Below are positions 1 to 5,650 of a DNA stretch of 5,650 nt, one piece after another. Position numbers and translations under genes: made by a program. The stretch lies in NCBI GenBank assembly GCA_004298625.1, contig SCSY01000235.1, forward strand, positions 1-5,650, written 5' to 3'. Positions within the stretch are counted from its first letter, which is position 1. Every line of letters starts with the position of its first letter. The notes beneath the pieces were generated by a model. It was not told where the DNA came from. It was given only the letters and a program-made list of their open reading frames with translations, and ran no database searches. This DNA comes from Nitrospirota bacterium. Lineage in GTDB: Bacteria; Nitrospirota; Thermodesulfovibrionia; Thermodesulfovibrionales; UBA1546.

Positions 1-1
1 T

Positions 2-79
2 TCATAGAAACAAAAGTGTCAGTTTATAGTGCAAGTGCCAGTGCTGCTTCCTGTCATTTTTAGCCACGACACTATTCAC
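2..79 (-). CDS. Doubtful 25-codon ORF after emrA
   Basis: On the minus strand a GTG at 77-79 is preceded, seven bases away, by AGGA (87-90), placed directly after the emrA TAA. The frame reads 25 codons (VNSVVAKNDRKQ, then a mixed part ending in LTLLFL) to a TGA at 2-4. An ATG at 3-5 overlaps that stop as ATGA and could begin the next gene. The peptide has a charged beginning and a short hydrophobic end, but it matches no family I know and is too short to judge. It lies inside the inverted repeat, which would pair over its start. It may be a leader peptide, the remnant of a broken downstream gene start, or chance. No EmrB-like N-terminus is visible. Confidence 0.15.
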   Translation of the reverse strand: MNSVVAKNDRKQHWHLHYKLTLLFL

Positions 80-86
80 TTGCACT
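28..86 (-). repeat. Inverted repeat downstream of emrA (possible mRNA hairpin)
   Basis: A perfect 10-base inverted repeat, AGTGCAAGTG at 28-37 and CACTTGCACT at 77-86, begins five bases after the emrA stop. The pairing continues, after a 2-by-3 internal loop, with AGTG at 40-43 against CACT at 70-73, leaving a 26-base loop. In the minus-strand transcript this would form a 14-pair interrupted hairpin. It is not a classical intrinsic terminator: the stem is not GC-rich, the loop is long, and the only T-rich stretch (TTTTGTTT) starts about ten bases after the stem. It could stabilise the 3' end, act as a weak terminator, or mask a start site. Function is not established. Confidence 0.5.
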
Positions 87-90
87 TCCT

Positions 91-1188
91 TTATTTCACT
101 ATTATCGTCGGTTCTACAGACATGCCGATTCTCAAGACATGTTCGGGATCTGTGCCTTTATCGAGAATTATCTTCACCGGAATCCTCTGCACCACTTTAA
201 CAAAGTTTCCAGTTGCATTCTCAGCAGGGAATAAAGAAAAAACAGCGCCGGTGCCGGCCATAATGCTTTCAACCTTGCCGCTGAATTTCTTTCCCGGATA
301 TGTATCCACCTTAATCTCAACCTTCTGTCCAACCTTTACTCTCTCAAGCTGTGTTTCTTTGTAATTCGCAATAACGTGAACATCTCCCAATGCCACAACT
401 GCCATGAGAGGCTGTCCGGCCTGAATCTGGTTGCCCAGTTCAATTGCTTTTTTAGTCACGTATCCGTCTGCCGGCGCATAAATCTTTGTATAGTCATAAT
501 TAAGCTGTGCTGCATCCAGCAAAGCCTCTTTCTGCTTGACAGACGACATTAATACCAACTTCCCCGCCTCTGCCTGTTTCAAGGCCGACCTCTGGGTTTC
601 GACAGAAAGAGATGAATATTTCAGGCCCTCTGATGCTGCCTTTACCATTGCCAGAGATGATATATAGTTTGTTTGTGCCTTTTCATATTTTTCCTTCGGG
701 ATTATTTCCTCTTTATAAAGGCCTTCTGCCCTTTTCATATCAGATTCAGCCTGTTTAAGATTTGCCTCCTGCACTTCAAAAAGGCCGTTTATTGCATTTG
801 CCCTTGCGCTTAACTCTGCAATCTGCTTTTTTGAGGTCTCTATCCTGGCCTCAACCTCCAGCAGCTTTGCCTTTTCAGAATTAAGTCCGGCCAGCATTTC
901 CTTCACCTTTACATCATAATCAGCAGAATCCAGTTCCAGAAGAACGTCGCCTTTCCTTACAAACTGATTCGATTTCACATGGATGTTTTTAACTGTCCCT
1001 TGCACCTTTGAAGCAATGGTATGCACATTGCCCTCTATAAACGCGTCATCGGTCGTAAGATGTGTGCTCTTATATCTGAGATAAAAGAAACCTGTAATGC
1101 AGCCTGTAATCGCAATGCCTGCAAAGATCAGGGCAGCGATCTTCTTTTTTCTATGATTCTGAGGGGTTGGTGTTTTAAGCTCTTCCAT
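91..1188 (-). CDS. emrA: EmrA/HlyD-type membrane fusion protein (secretion/efflux adaptor)
   Basis: This is an inner-membrane-anchored periplasmic adaptor that in known systems links an MFS (DHA2, EmrB-type) exporter to TolC. Counting from the upstream ATG at 1203 (370 residues), a short basic cytoplasmic tail (NHRKKK) leads into one membrane helix at about 21-43. The EmrA hallmark TTDDAFIEGN follows at 50-59. The lipoyl halves are at about 59-92 (ASKVQGTV, VRKGDVLLELD) and 236-270 (YAPADGYVTK). They flank a long, Glu/Lys/Ala-rich coiled-coil hairpin at about 96-233. A beta-barrel completes the chain and includes the second hallmark, ATGNFVKVVQRIPVKI, at 329-344. I prefer the start at 1188 (365 residues) because of its GGGAG site; the start at 1203 is the alternative. 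The gene follows the RND permease by 16-31 bases, so it is probably co-transcribed. No EmrB-like gene starts in the 90 bases after the TAA. The symbol denotes the family. Sampled lines have a lower GC content than the permease. Confidence 0.93.
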   Translation of the reverse strand: MEELKTPTPQNHRKKKIAALIFAGIAITGCITGFFYLRYKSTHLTTDDAFIEGNVHTIASKVQGTVKNIHVKSNQFVRKGDVLLELDSADYDVKVKEMLAGLNSEKAKLLEVEARIETSKKQIAELSARANAINGLFEVQEANLKQAESDMKRAEGLYKEEIIPKEKYEKAQTNYISSLAMVKAASEGLKYSSLSVETQRSALKQAEAGKLVLMSSVKQKEALLDAAQLNYDYTKIYAPADGYVTKKAIELGNQIQAGQPLMAVVALGDVHVIANYKETQLERVKVGQKVEIKVDTYPGKKFSGKVESIMAGTGAVFSLFPAENATGNFVKVVQRIPVKIILDKGTDPEHVLRIGMSVEPTIIVK

Positions 1189-1193
1189 TTTAT

Positions 1194-1198
1194 CTCCC
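1194..1198 (-). promoter_or_regulatory. Shine-Dalgarno site that decides the emrA start
   Basis: On the minus strand GGGAG is followed by the 5-base spacer ATAAA and an ATG at 1186-1188. The site lies downstream of the first ATG (1201-1203), which has only the weak, A/T-rich TTAAAGAATT before it. This argues that translation starts at 1188, shortening the protein by the five residues MPGDK. Confidence 0.65.
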
Positions 1199-1219
1199 GG
1201 CATAATTCTTTAATAAAAA

Positions 1220-4200
1220 CTAAATATTTTTATCGCTGTAGAATTCTGCTTTGCCCTTGTTGCCGCCGAACAATCTGACTGCAACTTCCTGTGCCCTGTC
1301 CATATAATAATAAACAACCGGCGTAATGTAGAGGGTTAAAAGCTGGGAGACAACAAGCCCTCCGACAACTGCAAGACCGAGAGAGCGCCGCGCATCAGCG
1401 CCTGCTCCGAATCCGATCGCTATAGGCAGCGTGCCCATCAATGCAGCCATAGTTGTCATCATAATAGGCCTGAAACGTATGATTGCGCCTTCGTAGATCG
1501 CATCCAACGGCTTCTTCCCCTCATTACGCTGGGCTTCGAGCGCAAAGTCTATCATCATAATCGCATTTTTCTTCACAATTCCAACCAGCATTATTATCCC
1601 GACATCGGCATAAAGGTTCAGATCCTTTCCGAATATCAAGAGTGTGATGAGCGCTCCAAAGCCTGCTGCCGGCAGGCCTGAAAGTATGGTAATAGGATGA
1701 ATATAGCTCTCGTATAATATGCCCAGCACTATATAGATGACGACTATGGCCAGGATGAAGAGAAAAATCATTCCCTTGGCAGAAGACTTAAAGACCTGCG
1801 CGGTTCCCTGAAAACCTGTAGTAATTGCAGCAGGGAGAGACCTTGCCTCTTTTTCTACTGCAGCCACTGCATCGCCGAGCGGAGCTCCGGGCTTGAGATC
1901 AAAAGATATGGTCACGGCATTAATCTGACCAAGATGGTTAACGGACAAAGGGCCGAGCCCCTCCTTAAGTGTCGCAAGAGAATATAGAGGAATCAGATGA
2001 TCGGTATTCGAGCGCACATAAAGCAGGCCCAATGCCGAGGGGTCCATCTGATACTGAGGTTCCACCTCCATGATCACCTTGTATTGATTCGAGGGAGCAT
2101 ATATTGTAGAAACCTGCCTGCTTCCATATGCAGAGTACAAAGAGTTCTCTATCTGCTCGGCAGTGACTCCGAGCGCAGCCGCGCGATCCCTGTCTATATC
2201 GAGGTTAATCTGGGGGTTCCTTATCTGCAGGTCGCTTGTTACGTTCTGAAGCATCGGAAGCCCGCGCAATTTCATCTCGAACTCAGAGGTATGTTTATAA
2301 AGTTCACTTGTATCCGGACTCTGAAGGACAAACTGGTACTGGGCCTTTGTGAAAGTCGCCTCAAGACGGATCGGGGGCGGGTTCTGCATAAACATCATGA
2401 CTCCCGGAACTACCATCACCTTTGGAAAAAGGCCCTGAATGATCTGGTCTGCGTTAAGCTTGCGCTCACGCCGCGGCTTGAGCTTGATGAACATGAAGCC
2501 GCCGTTTGAGGCGACCCTTGGTCCTGCTGCTCCAACAACCGACATAAATGATTCAACGTTCGGATCCTGAGACACTATCTCGGCGAGCTTCTGCTGATGC
2601 CGCTTCATGTCATCAAAGGATATGCCTTGCGCAGCTTCCGTGAAAGCGAATATGCCTCCGATATCATCGGGGGGAAACAGGCCTTTAGGCATTTTTCTAA
2701 AGAGCCCTATTGTCAGCAGTGCCATTACAACAGTGATTATAATTATGGCGAGCCGGAAATTAAGCGCCTGCTTGAGAGTCCGCTCATAGAGATTGAGCAT
2801 GCCGTTAAAGAACCGTTCCATAATATTGTAGAGCCGGCCATGCCGCTTTTCGGCCTGCGGTTTTAGGAAACGGCTGCAGAGCATCGGTGTCAGTGTAAGG
2901 GAAACAGCTCCTGATATCAGTATCGCAACGGTGATGGTTACTGCAAACTCATGCAGCATTCTCCCGATCATGCCGGCCATAAAGAGGACAGGGATAAAGA
3001 CGGCGACCAATGAGAGCGTCATCGAAAGTATCGTAAAACCAATCTCCTTAGAGCCTCTGAGGGAAGCCTCCATCGGCTTTTCTCCATGCTCCATGTGGCG
3101 CACAATATTTTCGAGCATAACGATGGCGTCATCAACCACAAATCCGACAGACAGGGTAAGGGCCAGGAGTGTTATATTGTTTACGGAAAACCCGAACCCG
3201 TACATGGCTGCGAATGTGCCGATAATGGATAGAGGAAGGGCAAGGCTCGGGATTACCGTTGCTGAAAGGTTCCTCAGAAAAAGGAATATAACCATAATAA
3301 CAAGGGCAATCGTAAGCAACAAAGTGAATTTGACGTCGGTAACTGATTCGCGGATTGACTCCGTGCGGTCGAATAATGTGTTGAATTGAACGGTTGCAGG
3401 AAGCTGGCTTCTGAAACCTGGCATCTGTTTTTTTATCCTGTCCACCACCTCAATGGTGTTGGTGCCGGGCTGCCGTTGAACAGCCAGAACAATAGCCCGT
3501 GTTGACTTTCCTCCGGCGTTGTACCATGCAGCGATCTTGTCATTCTCAACACTGTCGCTCACCTTCGCGATGTCCTTAAGTCTGACAGGAGAGCCGTCGC
3601 GGTAAGCGACGATCACCGGCCTGAATGCCTCTGCATTATAAAGCTGGCCTGTCGCCTGAATTGTAAAGGCCTGCTTATCTCCCTGAAGCCCGCCTGTCGG
3701 GAGATTCACGTTCCAGCGCGCCAAAACCGATGAGACCTCATCTAAACCGATCTTGCGGCTCGCAAGCGCTTTCGGATCAAGCTGCACCCGCACCGCATAT
3801 TTCTGAGAGCCGTATACCTGCACCTGCGCCACGCCGCTTATCATCGAGATGCGGGGTGCGATAATGGTATCCGCAAATTCATTCACCTCGGATAGTGGAA
3901 GCGTCGGCGAGCTGAGGGCAATATATAAAACAGGCTGGTCCGCCGGGTTCACTTTCTGAAAAGTCGGCGGACTCGGCATACCCTGCGGGAGCTGGCGTCC
4001 TGCCTTTGAAATAGCCGCCTGAACATCCTGGGCTGCTGCGTCAATGTTGCGCTCCAATGCAAATTTAAGCGTTATGATCGAAATGCCCTGGCCATTGGTT
4101 GAGGTCATGGAATCAAGTCCCGCAATAGTAGAGAACTCTCTCTCAAGCGGGGTTGCTACGGCGCTCGCCATCGTCTCAGGGCTTGCCCCCGGCAGGTTGG

Positions 4201-4345
4201 CGCTTACCTGTATTGTAGGAAAATCAATGCTAGGCAGATCATTAACAGGCAATATGCGATAGGCAAACAGCCCGAATATCATAACCGCCAGCATGACAAG
4301 GCTGGTCATTATAGGCCGTTTTATAAAAAGTTCGGATATGTTCAC
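1220..4345 (-). CDS. RND multidrug efflux permease, HAE1 family, MdtB/MdtC-like
   Basis: This 1041-residue inner-membrane proton/drug antiporter has the usual length of the AcrB/MdtB/MdtC family and is intact. It shows the expected two-fold layout: TM1 at about 12-32, a periplasmic porter/docking loop at about 33-337, TM2-TM6 at about 338-490, TM7 at about 531-549, a second periplasmic loop at about 553-855, and TM8-TM12 at about 857-1013. The proton relay is complete: Asp405-Asp406 in TM4 (GFVVDDAIVM), Lys926 in TM10 (GIVKKNAIM), and Arg959 in the RFRPIMMT motif before TM11. LPGASPETMASAVATPLERE near residue 51 and DVQAAISKA near 107 are typical of the MdtB/MdtC group. Some segments recall MdtB (KVNPADQP, RQPGTN) and others MdtC, so I give no symbol. 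No second permease follows, unlike mdtABC, so a homotrimer is likely. Substrates cannot be read from the sequence. The GTG start overlaps the adaptor stop. Confidence 0.96.
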   Translation of the reverse strand: MNISELFIKRPIMTSLVMLAVMIFGLFAYRILPVNDLPSIDFPTIQVSANLPGASPETMASAVATPLEREFSTIAGLDSMTSTNGQGISIITLKFALERNIDAAAQDVQAAISKAGRQLPQGMPSPPTFQKVNPADQPVLYIALSSPTLPLSEVNEFADTIIAPRISMISGVAQVQVYGSQKYAVRVQLDPKALASRKIGLDEVSSVLARWNVNLPTGGLQGDKQAFTIQATGQLYNAEAFRPVIVAYRDGSPVRLKDIAKVSDSVENDKIAAWYNAGGKSTRAIVLAVQRQPGTNTIEVVDRIKKQMPGFRSQLPATVQFNTLFDRTESIRESVTDVKFTLLLTIALVIMVIFLFLRNLSATVIPSLALPLSIIGTFAAMYGFGFSVNNITLLALTLSVGFVVDDAIVMLENIVRHMEHGEKPMEASLRGSKEIGFTILSMTLSLVAVFIPVLFMAGMIGRMLHEFAVTITVAILISGAVSLTLTPMLCSRFLKPQAEKRHGRLYNIMERFFNGMLNLYERTLKQALNFRLAIIIITVVMALLTIGLFRKMPKGLFPPDDIGGIFAFTEAAQGISFDDMKRHQQKLAEIVSQDPNVESFMSVVGAAGPRVASNGGFMFIKLKPRRERKLNADQIIQGLFPKVMVVPGVMMFMQNPPPIRLEATFTKAQYQFVLQSPDTSELYKHTSEFEMKLRGLPMLQNVTSDLQIRNPQINLDIDRDRAAALGVTAEQIENSLYSAYGSRQVSTIYAPSNQYKVIMEVEPQYQMDPSALGLLYVRSNTDHLIPLYSLATLKEGLGPLSVNHLGQINAVTISFDLKPGAPLGDAVAAVEKEARSLPAAITTGFQGTAQVFKSSAKGMIFLFILAIVVIYIVLGILYESYIHPITILSGLPAAGFGALITLLIFGKDLNLYADVGIIMLVGIVKKNAIMMIDFALEAQRNEGKKPLDAIYEGAIIRFRPIMMTTMAALMGTLPIAIGFGAGADARRSLGLAVVGGLVVSQLLTLYITPVVYYYMDRAQEVAVRLFGGNKGKAEFYSDKNI
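4342..4345 (-). other. GTGA stop/start overlap coupling adaptor and permease
   Basis: The adaptor's TGA stop (4342-4344) and the permease's GTG start (4343-4345) share bases in the string GTGA. No strong Shine-Dalgarno sequence lies at normal distance upstream; the nearest is a weak GGTGA about 13 bases before the GTG. Initiation of the permease probably depends on ribosomes finishing the adaptor (translational coupling), an inference consistent with the fixed stoichiometry of these pumps. The GTG start is preferred because MNISELFIKRP is the conserved N-terminus of HAE1-type RND permeases. Confidence 0.75.
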
Positions 4346-5517
4346 TTTGTCTTATCTTTCACCGGAACCTCAGGCTTTTGATTCTGCTCCATGCCCTTTG
4401 ATCCCTGCAGCTTTATTATCTCTACCGGAGCTCCCGGCATTAAGCGCATCTGTCCGTCGGTGACAACCAGCTCATCAACAGACAGTCCCTTTTCGATAAC
4501 CGTCATCTCTTCGTATGTAATGCCTGCAGTAACAGGACGGAGTTCCGCAGCGCCTTGTTTCACGACAAAGACATACTGCCCCTGCTGCCCTGTCTGTACG
4601 GCATGTGTTGGAACAACTATCGCATCCTGAATAGTTGACAGGGTAATTGTTATTGTAACGAACTGTCCGGGCCAGAGATGCCTCTCTTTGTTTGCAAACG
4701 AGCCCTTTATTTTTATTGTGCCTGTCGCCGCATCGACATTATTATCAATAAAAGTCAGGACACCATGCTCGGGGGTTTTATCCTCTCTGGAAATATACGC
4801 CGCAACTACAACTTTTCCCGCAGCCATATATTTTTTTATCTCCGGAAGATATTTCTCAGGCACGGAAAAAGTCACGTATACGGGCTGAATTTGGTTGATG
4901 ACGACCATAGGCCTATCATCATTAGCCCTGATCAGATTTCCCCTATCCACAAGCAGACCTCCGGTACGACCCGATATCGGGGCATACACGGAACAGTAGC
5001 TTAATTGCAGCCTGGCATTCTCAAGAGAAGCCTTGCCGGCCTCGACAACAGCCCTGAGGGCCTCCGCATTTGTAGCAATCTGGTCATACTGTGACTTGCT
5101 CACAAGCTGTTCGCGGTATAATTCGGTGTAACGCTGCGTATCCTCGTCGGCCTTCCTGGAAAGAGCGGTGTCTCTTAAGAGGTTCGCCTTAGCAGATTCA
5201 AACGCAGCCTTGTAAGGGCCGGGGTCTATCGTAAAAAGCAGGGCGCCTTTATTAACATCCTGGCCTTCGCTGAAATATACATGAGTCAATTCTCCGCTTA
5301 CGCGTGCCTTAATCGAGACTGTTGAATAAGCCTCGACATTGCCGATGGCGTGGATCTGAACAGGCACTGATTTCCGGGCAACGCTCTCCGCTGTTACAGG
5401 CGCCGGCGGCCGCTTCATCTCCTGCTGTTTCTTCTTTGAACATGCAGGGAGAAAGAGCAGAGAGTAAACGGCAAACAGCAGGAAGAAAAAAATAGTTAAC
5501 GATGACTTAATTTTCAT
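4342..5517 (-). CDS. mdtA: RND efflux periplasmic adaptor, MdtA/AcrA-type lipoprotein
   Basis: This is a 391-residue membrane fusion protein that should bridge the RND permease and the TolC channel in the periplasm. The N-terminus is a lipoprotein signal: basic MKIK, a hydrophobic stretch (about residues 7-22), then lipobox LPAC with Cys26, followed by Ser and Lys residues. The barrel-sandwich (lipoyl) halves are at about 66-100 (SIKARVSGEL, EGQDVNKG) and 171-205 (VYAPISGRTG). They enclose an alpha-hairpin at about 101-170. The beta-barrel is at about 210-292 and includes the family pattern DAATGTIKIK with a following WPGQFV. A membrane-proximal domain covers about 295-368, and the last 20 residues are a polar tail. 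Length and order match MdtA/AcrA, and the region around 250-290 resembles MdtA most in my recollection. The symbol is a family label, not proven orthology. The start is supported by a GGAG site. The stop overlaps the permease start by four bases. Substrate is unknown. Confidence 0.93.
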   Translation of the reverse strand: MKIKSSLTIFFFLLFAVYSLLFLPACSKKKQQEMKRPPAPVTAESVARKSVPVQIHAIGNVEAYSTVSIKARVSGELTHVYFSEGQDVNKGALLFTIDPGPYKAAFESAKANLLRDTALSRKADEDTQRYTELYREQLVSKSQYDQIATNAEALRAVVEAGKASLENARLQLSYCSVYAPISGRTGGLLVDRGNLIRANDDRPMVVINQIQPVYVTFSVPEKYLPEIKKYMAAGKVVVAAYISREDKTPEHGVLTFIDNNVDAATGTIKIKGSFANKERHLWPGQFVTITITLSTIQDAIVVPTHAVQTGQQGQYVFVVKQGAAELRPVTAGITYEEMTVIEKGLSVDELVVTDGQMRLMPGAPVEIIKLQGSKGMEQNQKPEVPVKDKTK

Positions 5518-5523
5518 ATAAAG

Positions 5524-5527
5524 CTCC
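5524..5527 (-). promoter_or_regulatory. Shine-Dalgarno site of the adaptor gene
   Basis: On the minus strand GGAG is followed by the 6-base spacer CTTTAT and then ATG. It lies in the 12-base gap between the tolC stop and the adaptor start. This supports the ATG at 5515-5517 as the start and co-transcription with tolC. Confidence 0.7.
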
Positions 5528-5529
5528 GA

Positions 5530-5650
5530 TTATTTTATTTGGTTCATAGCAGTTTTTAACAAAATGCCTGTTGCGCGTTTCAACCTAAGAACAGACAACT
5601 GATAGTTGTACCTGGAATCCGCAAGTTGCCTTTCCGCTGTAACAAGGAGC
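5530..5650 (-). CDS. TolC-family outer-membrane efflux channel, C-terminal end only (partial)
   Basis: Only the last 39 codons lie in the window, and the gene continues beyond base 5650. The reading frame was found by translating the reverse complement; it runs open from the edge to a TAA at 5530-5532. The peptide contains AERQLADSRYNYQLSVLRLK followed by RATG, which matches the usual end of the second repeat in TolC/outer-membrane efflux proteins, a long helix with an A-R-x-x-Y-x-x-x-x-x-x-L-K-x-A-x-G pattern. The family forms trimeric outer-membrane barrels with a periplasmic helical tunnel that docks onto adaptors. The gene ends 12 bases before the adaptor start and is evidently the upstream member of the same operon. 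It would be the exit duct for the RND pump, and possibly also for the EmrA protein further down. The family call rests on this short tail and the context, so the subfamily cannot be given. Confidence 0.85.
   Translation of the reverse strand, partial: LLVTAERQLADSRYNYQLSVLRLKRATGILLKTAMNQIK

Noticed and set aside
1..27. TTTTGTTT after the inverted repeat as an intrinsic terminator tail
   Set aside because: The T-rich stretch is interrupted and begins about ten bases beyond a stem that is not GC-rich and has a 26-base loop, so it does not meet the usual pattern.
29..364. 111-codon plus-strand open frame at the left edge
   Set aside because: Most of it is antisense to the emrA C-terminus, including the ATGNF motif. 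It has no Shine-Dalgarno site or known domain.
1204..1245. A/T-rich stretch before emrA as a possible internal promoter
   Set aside because: GATAAAAAT could pass for a -10 box, but no -35-like hexamer lies at a suitable distance, and the tight gene spacing argues for read-through.
1666..1675. 10-base palindrome CTGCCGGCAG flanked by GCCTG on both sides
   Set aside because: It encodes the conserved SGLPAAGFG segment of the permease, so codon choice for Leu-Pro-Ala explains it. It sits mid-gene with no T-run.
1997..2509. 170-codon plus-strand open frame
   Set aside because: It lies entirely antisense to the RND permease, whose reading frame, motifs and length are unambiguous. Its translation shows no recognisable domain.
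2931..3389. 152-codon plus-strand open frame
   Set aside because: It is antisense to the highly conserved TM2-TM6 part of the permease, and its Ser/Thr/Arg/Ile-rich composition is typical of a shadow frame.

Overview
The window holds one uninterrupted minus-strand gene array that encodes parts of Gram-negative multidrug efflux or export machines. In transcription order, from high to low coordinates, it contains: the last 39 residues of a TolC-family outer-membrane channel (entering at base 5650, stop at 5530-5532); a complete MdtA/AcrA-type periplasmic adaptor lipoprotein (4342-5517); a complete HAE1-type RND permease of the MdtB/MdtC group (1220-4345); and a complete EmrA/HlyD-type membrane fusion protein (91-1188, or 1203 with the upstream ATG). 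A 90-base tail (1-90) carries an inverted repeat and a doubtful 25-codon ORF. No gene on the plus strand is credible.

The spacing is operon-like: 12 bases between tolC and the adaptor, a 4-base GTGA overlap between adaptor and permease, and 16-31 bases between permease and emrA. I see no convincing promoter or intrinsic terminator, so the operon promoter probably lies upstream of tolC, beyond base 5650. The first three genes can build a complete tripartite RND pump (inner-membrane proton antiporter, periplasmic adaptor, outer-membrane duct). The fourth gene is an adaptor of the class that normally serves an MFS (EmrB-type) transporter. The operon therefore appears to combine RND and MFS-type export parts around one TolC. 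An EmrB-like partner, if there is one, must start to the left of the window.

The organism is a diderm bacterium, because the proteins presuppose an outer membrane. GC content is moderate (hand-counted lines give roughly 50% in the permease and low-to-mid 40s in emrA), and Shine-Dalgarno sites are GGAG-like. The overall look would fit Nitrospirota or a deltaproteobacterial-type lineage, but the phylum is a guess. All complete genes look intact, with no frameshift, insertion sequence, CRISPR array or RNA gene. This is mainly a recognisable efflux operon. Its unusual points are the RND plus EmrA combination, the single MdtB/C-like permease, and the inverted repeat at the left edge.
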